Assembly: GCA_900556195.1 (NCBI GenBank)
Contig: USOJ01000096.1
Location: 1 to 5,533 of the forward strand
Direction of reading: 5' to 3'
Origin: an uncultured Eubacteriales bacterium
GTDB lineage: Bacteria; Bacillota; Clostridia; Christensenellales; Borkfalkiaceae
Length of the DNA stretch: 5,533 nucleotides
Under the pieces are notes generated by a model. The model saw nothing but the letters and a program-made list of their open reading frames with translations, had not been told where the DNA came from and ran no database searches. A program made the translations under genes and the position numbers. This document shows, piece by piece, positions 1-5,533 of this stretch; position 1 is the first letter of the stretch; every line of letters begins with the position of its first letter.

Positions 1-2
1 CC

Positions 3-1151
3 GTGCTGGGTGAGTTCTTCAATATGGCCTACGCCGAGATCGACCTGTTCGATATCGACGAAAGCCTTGCCGACAGGTTCGAGATAGTCGAATCGCAGTG
101 GCCGCAGGGCTGGATAAAGCACGATAACGCTATACCGTGGATGGACTGGGATTATCCGCAGAATATCCATAAAAACTACGGCGCGATCAGCGTTTCGGTC
201 GCTCAACACGGCAGCACCATTCAGTTCAGCGATATGGAACCGAGATCGAGCAAGGGCTACAACCATAAAACCGGCGAAATCGAATCTTACGTAGCGGGCG
301 CGAACTTCGAAACGGAGTGGGAAAGCGTTTTCGACTACGAAGCCCAAGGCAAAAAGATTAAAAACGTAATGGTAACCGGCTGGAACGAATGGATGGCTAT
401 CAAGTACACGATGTTCGGCAGGGTAACTTTCTGCGACGTGTACAACGACGAGTATTCGAGAGATATCGAACCGAGCGCGGGCGTCGGCGGGGATAACTTC
501 TATATGCAACTTGCCCGCAATATCCGTAAGTACAAGTTGACCGACCGCGTAAAATACAAATATCAGAAAATGACTATGGACGTAGATAACGAAGAATCGC
601 TTTTCCAATGGGAAGCCGTAAAGGCGCACTACGTGGATTTTGCGGGCGACGCTATCGAACGTAACGGTCAGGACGCCGTCAAAAAAGGCAGGTACACCGA
701 TAACAGCAACCGTAACGACATAACCGACGTAAAAGTAGTTCATAACAATTCCGATTTGTTCGTGTACGTCAAGACGAAGGATGATATCACGGCGTATAAC
801 GGCGCGGATAAAAACTGGATGACCCTTTTAATCGGGGCTACCGAAAACAATAACGGCTTCAACGGTTACGACTATATTATCAACAGAAGCCCCAAGACCG
901 ACGGAACTACTTCGATCGAAAAGTCCACGGGCGGCTATAACTGGGCGAACGCGGGCAGCGCGGATTACAGAGTTTACGGCAACGTGATAGTGTATAAAAT
1001 TCCGCTTGCTACTCTCGGTCTTACCCCCGATAACTGTCATATAGTATTCAAAGTAACCGATAACGTTACCAAACCCGACGATATCATGAATTATTATATT
1101 TCGGGCGACTGCGCTCCGATAGGAAGGTTGAGTTATTCGTATGGCTACTAA
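3..1151 (+). CDS. GH71/99-like glycoside hydrolase with C-terminal CBM9-like domain (5'-partial)
   Basis: This is the 3' part of a probable secreted polysaccharide-degrading enzyme. The frame is open to the left edge, so the GTG at base 3 is probably not the real start and any signal peptide is missing. Visible residues 1-205 look like the end of a (beta/alpha)8-type catalytic domain. They carry WDYPQ (residues 49-53), an AQH motif (67-69), TGWNEW (Glu129 is a candidate catalytic or substrate-binding acid), SRDIEP (152-157) and a GDNFYMQLARNIRKYK block. I associate this set with bacterial GH71/99-like proteins. From about residue 207 a CBM9/DOMON-like domain follows, with GD (215-216), RNDITDVKV, NWM (271-273) and GYDYIINR. 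The gene overlaps the esterase start by 11 bases, suggesting translational coupling. Superfamily assignment is fairly confident. The cleaved linkage (for example alpha-mannan versus alpha-glucan) cannot be told. Confidence 0.72.
   Translation: MLGEFFNMAYAEIDLFDIDESLADRFEIVESQWPQGWIKHDNAIPWMDWDYPQNIHKNYGAISVSVAQHGSTIQFSDMEPRSSKGYNHKTGEIESYVAGANFETEWESVFDYEAQGKKIKNVMVTGWNEWMAIKYTMFGRVTFCDVYNDEYSRDIEPSAGVGGDNFYMQLARNIRKYKLTDRVKYKYQKMTMDVDNEESLFQWEAVKAHYVDFAGDAIERNGQDAVKKGRYTDNSNRNDITDVKVVHNNSDLFVYVKTKDDITAYNGADKNWMTLLIGATENNNGFNGYDYIINRSPKTDGTTSIEKSTGGYNWANAGSADYRVYGNVIVYKIPLATLGLTPDNCHIVFKVTDNVTKPDDIMNYYISGDCAPIGRLSYSYGY
1121..1127 (+). promoter_or_regulatory. Candidate ribosome binding site of the esterase
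   Basis: AGGAAGG lies inside the end of the upstream hydrolase gene, 13 bases before the ATG at 1141. The spacing is longer than ideal. It nevertheless supports the 1141 start, which gives a complete lipoprotein signal peptide. Because the site is translated by the upstream ribosome, the two genes are probably translationally coupled. Confidence 0.45.
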
Positions 1152-2412
1152 AAATAAATTTTTACGCAAAATAATCGCTTCGTTTATGCTCGTTACGTGT
1201 CTTGCGGCTACGGGTTGCTCGAATAATTCGGGCGAAGAACCCGCAAAGCCGAGTAAAAGAGAATATCACAATTACCCCGTTTACGACGCGGTGGACTTTT
1301 CGCTCGATTTGTGGCAGAAACAAGAATATAAATTCTGCCCCGAATACGACCGAACGGAAACCGATTGTAACATAAAGGGCGTGTTTTTAAGGCACGACTA
1401 TAAGGGCGAAGAGAGTTACGCTTTCGGCTACCTCGGTTATCCCGAAAAGTTTTCCGAAAATAAGACCTATCCCGCGGTGCTTTTAGTGCATGGCGGCGGC
1501 GGAACGGCTTATTATCAATGGGTTAAAGAGTGGAACGACCGCGGCTACGTCGCTTTCGCGATAGATACCGAAGGTCATATCCCCAAGGCAAGCGGAACGG
1601 TCGAAAACGCCCCCCAAGACTTGTATACGAAATCGGAATATCCCGCTCCGCATAATCAGAACTACGCCGACGCGGATAATAACGACATAGAAGACACCTG
1701 GATGTACTACGCGGTGTCGCTTGCCGTCCGCGCGAACTCGTTTTTGAGAAAACTTTCTTTCGTGGATTCGGATAAGGTCGGTATATGCGGAATAAGTTGG
1801 GGCGGAATAATCACGTCTATAACGACGGGTTACGACGACAGATTCGCGTTTTCTATCCCGATTTACTGCACGCTCAATAACTACGGCTCTACGGGCAATA
1901 TCCCGTCGTACTATAATAACCACCGTAACGCTATCGTGTGGGACGACGATACGGGATTGTCAAGGGTAAATACGCCCATACTCTTTTTGGCGGGCATAAA
2001 CGATATCAATCAGACCCCGCAGACGGTGTCTAAAACGGCTTCGCACTGCAAAAACGCGAGAATCTCTCTCGTAAAAGGCTTTTTGCACTCTCACGCGCAC
2101 GCTTTGGGTCGCGAAGAACCTTTCGCTTTCGCAGACGAGATAATTTTCGGCAAAAAGATCATGGCAACCTTTGAAAACCAGGATTTGACCGCGGCAAACG
2201 GCAATCTTAAAGTGGTCGCGCCCAAGGGTACTACCGTAAGCGGCGCAATGCTCGTTTATAACGATACCGCCGATTCGGGTTGGAGCGTGAAATCTCTCGC
2301 CGCCGATAACGGCAAAATAACGCTTACCGAAACGGTAGCCGCAGGCGGTTACTATTACGTTTGCGTAGAAGTAAACGGAATGGTAACTTCTACGCTTCTC
2401 GCGCAGGCGTGA
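1141..2412 (+). CDS. Lipoprotein alpha/beta hydrolase, acetyl-xylan-esterase-like
   Basis: This is a predicted extracytoplasmic serine esterase tethered to the membrane by lipid. The N-terminus has a basic stretch (KNKFLRK), a hydrophobic core and a lipobox ending AATGC, so Cys26 is the likely lipidated residue. A short Ser/Asn/Glu/Pro linker follows. The alpha/beta hydrolase core has an oxyanion-type HGGGG at 117-121, the nucleophile elbow GISWGG with Ser219, a probable acid Asp288 in GINDINQTP, and the histidine in HSHAH (316-320; His316 or His318). This resembles acetyl xylan esterase, cephalosporin-C deacetylase and dienelactone hydrolase relatives. Residues from about 335 to 423 form an extra beta-rich domain of unknown role. 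Overlap with the upstream glycosidase suggests joint expression and removal of acyl groups from the same glycan. A peptidase (S9/S15-like) activity cannot be excluded, but deacetylation fits the context better. Confidence 0.8.
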   Translation: MATKNKFLRKIIASFMLVTCLAATGCSNNSGEEPAKPSKREYHNYPVYDAVDFSLDLWQKQEYKFCPEYDRTETDCNIKGVFLRHDYKGEESYAFGYLGYPEKFSENKTYPAVLLVHGGGGTAYYQWVKEWNDRGYVAFAIDTEGHIPKASGTVENAPQDLYTKSEYPAPHNQNYADADNNDIEDTWMYYAVSLAVRANSFLRKLSFVDSDKVGICGISWGGIITSITTGYDDRFAFSIPIYCTLNNYGSTGNIPSYYNNHRNAIVWDDDTGLSRVNTPILFLAGINDINQTPQTVSKTASHCKNARISLVKGFLHSHAHALGREEPFAFADEIIFGKKIMATFENQDLTAANGNLKVVAPKGTTVSGAMLVYNDTADSGWSVKSLAADNGKITLTETVAAGGYYYVCVEVNGMVTSTLLAQA

Positions 2413-2420
2413 GTATAAGA

Positions 2421-2446
2421 AAAAAATACGCAAAAGCGTATATTTT
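2421..2446 (+). terminator. A/T-rich hairpin between esterase and surface-protein genes
   Basis: The inverted repeat ATACGC (2426-2431) / GCGTAT (2436-2441) has an AAAA loop. After one A-A mismatch the stem extends by AAAA (2421-2424) pairing with TTTT (2443-2446). The T-rich arm makes it a weak intrinsic terminator or attenuator, possibly active in both directions. The GC content of the stem is low, so readthrough into the next gene is likely. Confidence 0.45.
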
Positions 2447-2451
2447 ATAAT
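2446..2451 (+). promoter_or_regulatory. Possible -10 element (TATAAT)
   Basis: A perfect TATAAT sits between the hairpin and the ribosome binding site of the surface-protein gene. No TTGACA-like -35 box is found at 16-18 bases upstream; that stretch is an A run. Initiation from here would leave a leader of only about 12 bases, starting near the Shine-Dalgarno sequence. It is a weak candidate and may simply be part of an A/T-rich spacer. Confidence 0.2.
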
Positions 2452-2457
2452 TTCATT

Positions 2458-2464
2458 AAGGAGG
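2458..2464 (+). promoter_or_regulatory. Strong ribosome binding site of the surface protein
   Basis: AAGGAGG is a near-perfect Shine-Dalgarno sequence, five bases before the ATG at 2470. It fixes that start and implies high translation. It is much stronger than the sites of the flanking enzyme genes, fitting an abundant surface protein. Confidence 0.88.
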
Positions 2465-2469
2465 AAATT

Positions 2470-5277
2470 ATGAAGAAGAAACTTTTTGTAGTCTTTATGA
2501 CTATAGCAATGGCTGTTTCGCTGGTGTGCGGCATGTCGTTTATGACAGCCTCCGCCTCGAACGAACTGACGCTCGGAGATACCGTTACACCGGGAGCAAA
2601 CAACAGCGTTGAAATCAATTGGCAAAACATGACGTTTACCGGTAATGATGAGGCTGAACTCGGTATAAACGATTTTGCCAACATTACCGTGACGAGAGGG
2701 AGCACGGTTTATAACCCTGACTATGTTCGTCAAGTTCCGTCCAGACAAACTTTCAAAGTATATTGCCTGAATACCGGTTATAATTTTGCAAGTGCAGAGC
2801 GGGGCGATTTATTCACTATCAAAAGCGGAACGACATTCTCGCTGTATCCCGATATTACCGTAAGCGCAGATATAAATTATATCTATACCGGTTCTAAATG
2901 GATTAAGGGTAATACGATTCCTACCGAACCCGCAGAGCCTGAAACTCCCGTAGTTAAAGACGAAATTACCGCCGTTGACTATGAAAATGCCGCGGGTGCG
3001 TACGGTATGGCTCTTATGGCTAAAGGCTTCTCAAAAGCCGGCGTTGCCGATTATTGGCAAGATTTCGGTATGGCAGACAAAGTCGTAGTAACCAAAGCCG
3101 ACGGCACGGTCGTCTCCGGTATCACTGTGGAAAGTTGTGGTACACAAGTTGCGCTTATGAGAAATCAGGGATACGTACCCGCGACCGGCGATAAGGTTAC
3201 GTTTAAGACAGGGTTTACCTATGGCGCGTGCTATCTCGGCGAAGACGTAGTGTTCGTTTACAGCGGTTCTGGTTTCGTAAAACAATTGCCCGAATCCGCA
3301 ATTTCCGAAATCGAAGTAACTGCTATCGGATACAATGAATCTTGGGCCGGTCCGACCGTTCAGTTTGAACTTTCCGTCGCGGATGCAAACGCTTACGGTC
3401 AATATTCTTCGGGCGACAAAGGTCATCTTTCTTACGTAAACGCTTTCGGCGAAGTTAAACCTTTGGCAGACTGTACTTATATCGGTTCTAAAAACTATAT
3501 AGCGCGTCTCGGCTCTGCCGTTACCACCGAAGTGCTAGACGCATATAAACCCATGAAAGGCGATATATTCACCGTCCGGAAAGGCTTTATGCTTACGCAG
3601 GCTACGAAGGGCGAAAGGGTAAATAAAGACTTTGCGTTCATTTACAACGGTCAAGGGTTTATTGCTTACGACGCCGCAACTCACGCCGTAACCGAATTCA
3701 ATATCACTAACGCCGCTGCTAAAAACGAAGTTTACGCCGGCGCAACGCTTCAACTTACGTATTCCGCAAACGCAGGCGCGCTTTACACTCCGAAATTCAC
3801 TTCGTCCGACGATACCGTCGCTACGGTTTCCGCAAGCGGCTTAATTACGGGCGTTAAAGAAGGTAACGCTACTATTACCGCAAAGGTCGGCTCGATTGAA
3901 AAGACTTTTGCCGTAGTGGTTCACCCCGCTTTGACCGTCGAAGAAGTCAGATTCGACCGCAGTTATACCATAATGGCTGAAAAAGGTTCTGCCGCCGCTA
4001 TACCGTCTAATTTCACGGTCGTTAAAGTTTTCAGTAACGGCAGCGAAAGCGAGCCTATCGCCTTGACGGCCGACAACGCAAGATTCAAAACTGCCGTCGA
4101 TACGAGCGTTATTCCCGGAGATCCTATGGGCAGAATGAAAGTTACCATAGTCGTAACGATCGACGGCGAAGAATACGAACTCGAAGAATACGTTCGCGTA
4201 TACGAAGTCGCAGATCTCGAAATTACCGAAGTCGCGCCCGTCGAATGGTTCTTGTATTATTCATTCATCGAGTACCCCAACAGCACTTTCAACGTTTGCA
4301 ACATTACGAGCGTTGCCGATCTTCCGGATTTCGCCGACCATATCGAATATTACAGAGACGGCGAAAAGATTACCGTAGGGCTTTACATTCTGGGTAAAGG
4401 CAATATCTGCGTTATGCCCGCAAGAGCCGACGGTAAAACCGTGGAAGGAAACTCGGATCTCGATAACGACAATTTCAACGAACGTCTGTATAAACAGGGC
4501 GACACCATAAAACTCATTGCGGGTCTTACCGTTTACGGACATACGGGTCTTGCTCCTACCGCAACCGACACCGGCGCGTACAGCGACGATAAAGGTATGC
4601 TTTACAAAGACGCCGTTCTTAAAAACGACGTAATGTACAGATTTACGGGTAACAGTTGGTCGCTCTACATTCCGTACACCGATATGGAAGTCGCGTCCGA
4701 AACTCTCGAAGTCGCGCTCGGCACGGATAACGCTACCGTGGGCGCGTCGAGAATTCCCGCAAACGCTACGACGGGTAAATTCAGTTACGTATCGGGCGAC
4801 CCGACCGTTCTTACCGTTGCCGAAAACGGAAAGATTACCGCTCTTAAAGTCGGTCAGACGACTATCACCGTAACCCTTTCGAGCGAAGACGGCGAAACCA
4901 TTACCAAAACCGTCAGCGTAAACGTAGTCAATAAGATTATAAGGCTCGAAATCAGTGGCAAACTCACCGTTAAACCGGGTACCGAAACGCTCGACCTTTC
5001 CAAAGTCAAAGGCTACTACGTTTACGGTAACGGCGACAGAGTAGAGGCTACCGACCTTGCAAACGCAATCTACGTAGGCTACGACCCCGACGAAAAGGGC
5101 GAACAGAACGTAGTTATCAGGGTAACTCACGAAGGTCAGCAATATACCGCTAACCTTATCGTAGAAGTAAAAGCGGCAACTCAGAAGAAAGGTTGTAAGT
5201 CCGGCGTAGCAAGCGCTTCCGCGCTTTCGTTGCTCGGCTTGGGCGTTATCGCTCTCGCTAAAAAGAAGAGAAAATAA
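2470..5277 (+). CDS. Large modular surface protein with BIG2 domains and C-terminal membrane anchor
   Basis: This is a 935-residue exported protein of unknown exact function. Residues 1-29 are a Sec signal peptide (MKKK, hydrophobic core, AxA site at 27-29). Then follow three divergent copies of an unrecognised domain (about 32-147, 165-272 and 280-401), with a Pro/Glu-rich linker at 148-164 between the first two. Next come a BIG2 domain (406-487, with SSDDTVATVSASGLITGVKEG), an Ig-like domain (488-581), a fourth copy of the unknown domain (582-735), a second BIG2 (738-821) and a second Ig-like domain (823-901). The C-terminus has KKGCKSG (906-912), a hydrophobic segment (about 913-930) and KKKRK. 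No LPXTG motif is present, and no catalytic motif was recognised. BIG2 domains are typical of adhesins and of modules attached to carbohydrate-active enzymes, and the flanking genes suggest glycan binding or cell attachment. That role is inference. Confidence 0.82.
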   Translation: MKKKLFVVFMTIAMAVSLVCGMSFMTASASNELTLGDTVTPGANNSVEINWQNMTFTGNDEAELGINDFANITVTRGSTVYNPDYVRQVPSRQTFKVYCLNTGYNFASAERGDLFTIKSGTTFSLYPDITVSADINYIYTGSKWIKGNTIPTEPAEPETPVVKDEITAVDYENAAGAYGMALMAKGFSKAGVADYWQDFGMADKVVVTKADGTVVSGITVESCGTQVALMRNQGYVPATGDKVTFKTGFTYGACYLGEDVVFVYSGSGFVKQLPESAISEIEVTAIGYNESWAGPTVQFELSVADANAYGQYSSGDKGHLSYVNAFGEVKPLADCTYIGSKNYIARLGSAVTTEVLDAYKPMKGDIFTVRKGFMLTQATKGERVNKDFAFIYNGQGFIAYDAATHAVTEFNITNAAAKNEVYAGATLQLTYSANAGALYTPKFTSSDDTVATVSASGLITGVKEGNATITAKVGSIEKTFAVVVHPALTVEEVRFDRSYTIMAEKGSAAAIPSNFTVVKVFSNGSESEPIALTADNARFKTAVDTSVIPGDPMGRMKVTIVVTIDGEEYELEEYVRVYEVADLEITEVAPVEWFLYYSFIEYPNSTFNVCNITSVADLPDFADHIEYYRDGEKITVGLYILGKGNICVMPARADGKTVEGNSDLDNDNFNERLYKQGDTIKLIAGLTVYGHTGLAPTATDTGAYSDDKGMLYKDAVLKNDVMYRFTGNSWSLYIPYTDMEVASETLEVALGTDNATVGASRIPANATTGKFSYVSGDPTVLTVAENGKITALKVGQTTITVTLSSEDGETITKTVSVNVVNKIIRLEISGKLTVKPGTETLDLSKVKGYYVYGNGDRVEATDLANAIYVGYDPDEKGEQNVVIRVTHEGQQYTANLIVEVKAATQKKGCKSGVASASALSLLGLGVIALAKKKRK
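2563..3672 (+). repeat. Three tandem divergent copies (R1-R3) of an uncharacterised domain
   Basis: These are protein-level repeats of roughly 110-120 residues inside the surface protein. Each copy ends with a Gly-Asp followed by alternating hydrophobics and a Gly: GDLFTIKSG (112-120), GDKVTFKTG (240-248) and GDIFTVRKG (364-372). About 24-28 residues later comes an aromatic-rich closing motif: YIYTGSKW (137-144), FVYSGSGF (262-269) and FIYNGQGF (390-397). Identity outside these motifs is low and the DNA copies are diverged, so this is an old duplication. The pattern suggests a beta-rich binding or structural module. Confidence 0.7.
3685..3930 (+). other. BIG2 Ig-like domain 1 (residues 406-487)
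   Basis: Residues 406-487 show the usual BIG2 pattern: a first strand (VTEFNITN), an AGATLQLTYSA strand, SSDDTVATVSASGLITGVKEG, and a closing TITAKVGSIEKTFAVVV. This is a beta-sandwich spacer or binding fold. It marks the boundary between the tandem R1-R3 domains and the second half of the protein. Confidence 0.85.
4213..4674 (+). repeat. Fourth copy (R4) of the uncharacterised domain
   Basis: Residues 582-735 repeat the pattern of R1-R3: an opening LEITEVAPV, a strand with RDGEKI, GDTIKLIAG (677-685) and the closing YRFTGNSW (723-730). The loop between the last two motifs is about 20 residues longer than in the other copies (TGLAPTATDTGAYSDDKG region). It lies between the two Ig-like blocks, separated from R1-R3 by BIG2 and Ig-like A. 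Confidence 0.65.
4681..4932 (+). other. BIG2 Ig-like domain 2 (residues 738-821)
   Basis: Residues 738-821 match the BIG2 pattern: VASETLEVALG, then SGDPTVLTVAENGKITALKVG, then TTITVTLSSEDGETITKTV. This is followed by an Ig-like domain of about 80 residues (823-901, ISGKLTVKPG to VTHEGQQYTANLIVEV). The same order of BIG2 then Ig-like domain occurs after R3. Confidence 0.85.
5185..5274 (+). other. C-terminal Cys-containing membrane-anchor or sorting signal
   Basis: Residues 906-935 end the surface protein: KKGCKSG with Cys909, then a Ser/Ala/Leu/Gly hydrophobic segment (about 913-930, ending LGLGVIALA), then KKKRK. The tripartite layout resembles sortase or rhombosortase-type C-terminal signals, but there is no LPXTG. 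It either keeps the protein as a membrane-anchored type I protein or is processed at the GC motif. The processing enzyme is not visible here. Confidence 0.6.
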
Positions 5278-5286
5278 AAACACTTA

Positions 5287-5306
5287 AAGACTTATAAAAA
5301 AGTCTT
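5287..5306 (+). repeat. Inverted repeat, 7-bp stem downstream of the surface-protein gene
   Basis: AAGACTT (5287-5293) pairs with AAGTCTT (5300-5306) around a six-base A/T loop. It starts ten bases after the stop codon. No T run follows on the + strand, so it is not a classical terminator on its own. It may stabilise the mRNA 3' end or act together with the next hairpin. Confidence 0.45.
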
Positions 5307-5312
5307 ACGCGA

Positions 5313-5340
5313 TCGTCGCCCGCCCGAGGGCGGGCGACGA
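5313..5340 (+). terminator. GC-rich perfect 13-bp hairpin, possible terminator or processing element
   Basis: Bases 5313-5325 (T, then CGTCGCCCGCCC) are perfectly complementary to 5328-5340 (GGGCGGGCGACG, then A), with a GA turn; in practice CGAG forms the loop. The stem is very stable, but the sequence after it (ACCGCTTTAA) has only a three-T run. It may be a weak Rho-independent terminator, a transcript stabiliser, or an intergenic repeat. It ends 21 bases before the rhamnosidase start and may affect its expression. Confidence 0.5.
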
Positions 5341-5361
5341 ACCGCTTTAATCGACTGAATT

Positions 5362-5533
5362 ATGCTTAAAATTATCAACTTCAAAACGGAATATCAGGTA
5401 TCGCCGCTCGGCGTAGACAATAAAAAACCGCGTTTTTCATGGCAGTACAGCGAAGCCGCGGATATAACGGGTTATAACATATCCGTGCGTAAAGACGGCA
5501 AGTCCGCCGTAAACGTATGGGATAGCGGCTGGG
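5362..5533 (+). CDS. Alpha-L-rhamnosidase, GH78-type N-terminus (3'-partial)
   Basis: The first 57 residues of a gene cut by the right edge. The translation begins MLKIINFKTEY and continues with SPLGVDNKKPRFSWQ (14-28) and a beta-strand block ending VWDSGW (52-57). The PLGxDxxxPRFSW motif followed by a WDSG strand is the usual N-terminal beta-domain signature of bacterial alpha-L-rhamnosidases (GH78), which release terminal L-rhamnose from pectin-type glycans or glycosides. There is no signal peptide, suggesting a cytoplasmic enzyme acting on imported oligosaccharides. An in-frame TGA at 5356-5358 lies just before the ATG, so the start cannot be further upstream. No clear Shine-Dalgarno sequence precedes it. 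The catalytic domain is outside the window, so family assignment rests on the N-terminal domain alone. Confidence 0.72.
   Translation, partial: MLKIINFKTEYQVSPLGVDNKKPRFSWQYSEAADITGYNISVRKDGKSAVNVWDSGW

Noticed and set aside
3..5. GTG at base 3 as the true start of the first gene
   Set aside because: The frame is open to the window edge, and the protein would begin in the middle of a catalytic domain without a signal peptide. The gene almost certainly begins upstream.
1960..2748. Minus-strand open frame of 262 codons spanning the 2413-2469 spacer
   Set aside because: It runs antisense through the conserved Asp/His region of the esterase and the signal peptide of the surface protein. Its product is Arg/His/Cys-rich with no family resemblance, typical of a shadow frame.
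5185..5274. LPXTG sortase signal
   Set aside because: No LPXTG or close variant (NPXTX, LPXXG) precedes the hydrophobic segment; only KKGCKSG is present.
4261..5283. Long open frame on the minus strand (340 codons)
   Set aside because: It lies wholly antisense to the BIG2 surface protein, whose domains, signal peptide and ribosome site are clear. The antisense translation has no recognisable domain and is explained by codon bias of the + strand gene.
5293..5298. TATAAA as a -10 box for the rhamnosidase gene
   Set aside because: There is no -35 match at the proper distance, and the bases sit in the stem and loop of the first hairpin.
5313..5340. Palindrome as a CRISPR repeat, attachment site or insertion-sequence end
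   Set aside because: It occurs once in the window, with no spacer array, transposase, integrase or direct repeats around it.

Overview
The window looks like part of a carbohydrate-degradation locus from a Gram-positive, probably gut- or rumen-type Clostridia (Firmicutes) genome. Supporting signs are a strong AAGGAGG ribosome binding site, a lipoprotein signal on an esterase, and a large secreted protein built of bacterial Ig-like (BIG2) domains with a C-terminal hydrophobic segment and lysine-rich tail. Base composition is moderate and genes run tightly packed on one strand. The genus cannot be fixed from the sequence.

Layout, all on the + strand. (1) 3-1151 is the 3' part of a secreted-type glycoside hydrolase of the GH71/GH99-like superfamily, with a C-terminal CBM9/DOMON-like carbohydrate-binding domain. 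Its beginning lies left of the window. (2) 1141-2412 is a lipoprotein alpha/beta hydrolase of the acetyl-xylan-esterase/dienelactone-hydrolase type, overlapping gene 1 by 11 bases. (3) 2413-2469 is a short spacer with an A/T-rich hairpin and a strong ribosome binding site. (4) 2470-5277 is a 935-residue surface protein with a signal peptide. It carries four divergent copies of a domain I do not recognise, two BIG2 domains, two further Ig-like domains, and a Cys-containing non-LPXTG C-terminal anchor. (5) 5278-5361 is a spacer with two hairpins in tandem, one of them a perfect 13-bp GC-rich stem. (6) 5362 to the window end is the N-terminus of a GH78-type alpha-L-rhamnosidase, cut by the right edge.

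Together the genes suggest extracellular attack on an acylated, probably rhamnose-containing polysaccharide. A glycosidase cleaves chains, a membrane-tethered esterase removes acyl groups, a long modular wall or membrane protein may bind the glycan or hold cells to it, and a probably cytoplasmic rhamnosidase trims imported fragments. Substrate assignment is inference. The most unusual element is the surface protein, because of its four-copy uncharacterised repeat and its atypical C-terminal anchor. No RNA gene, mobile element or CRISPR array was seen.
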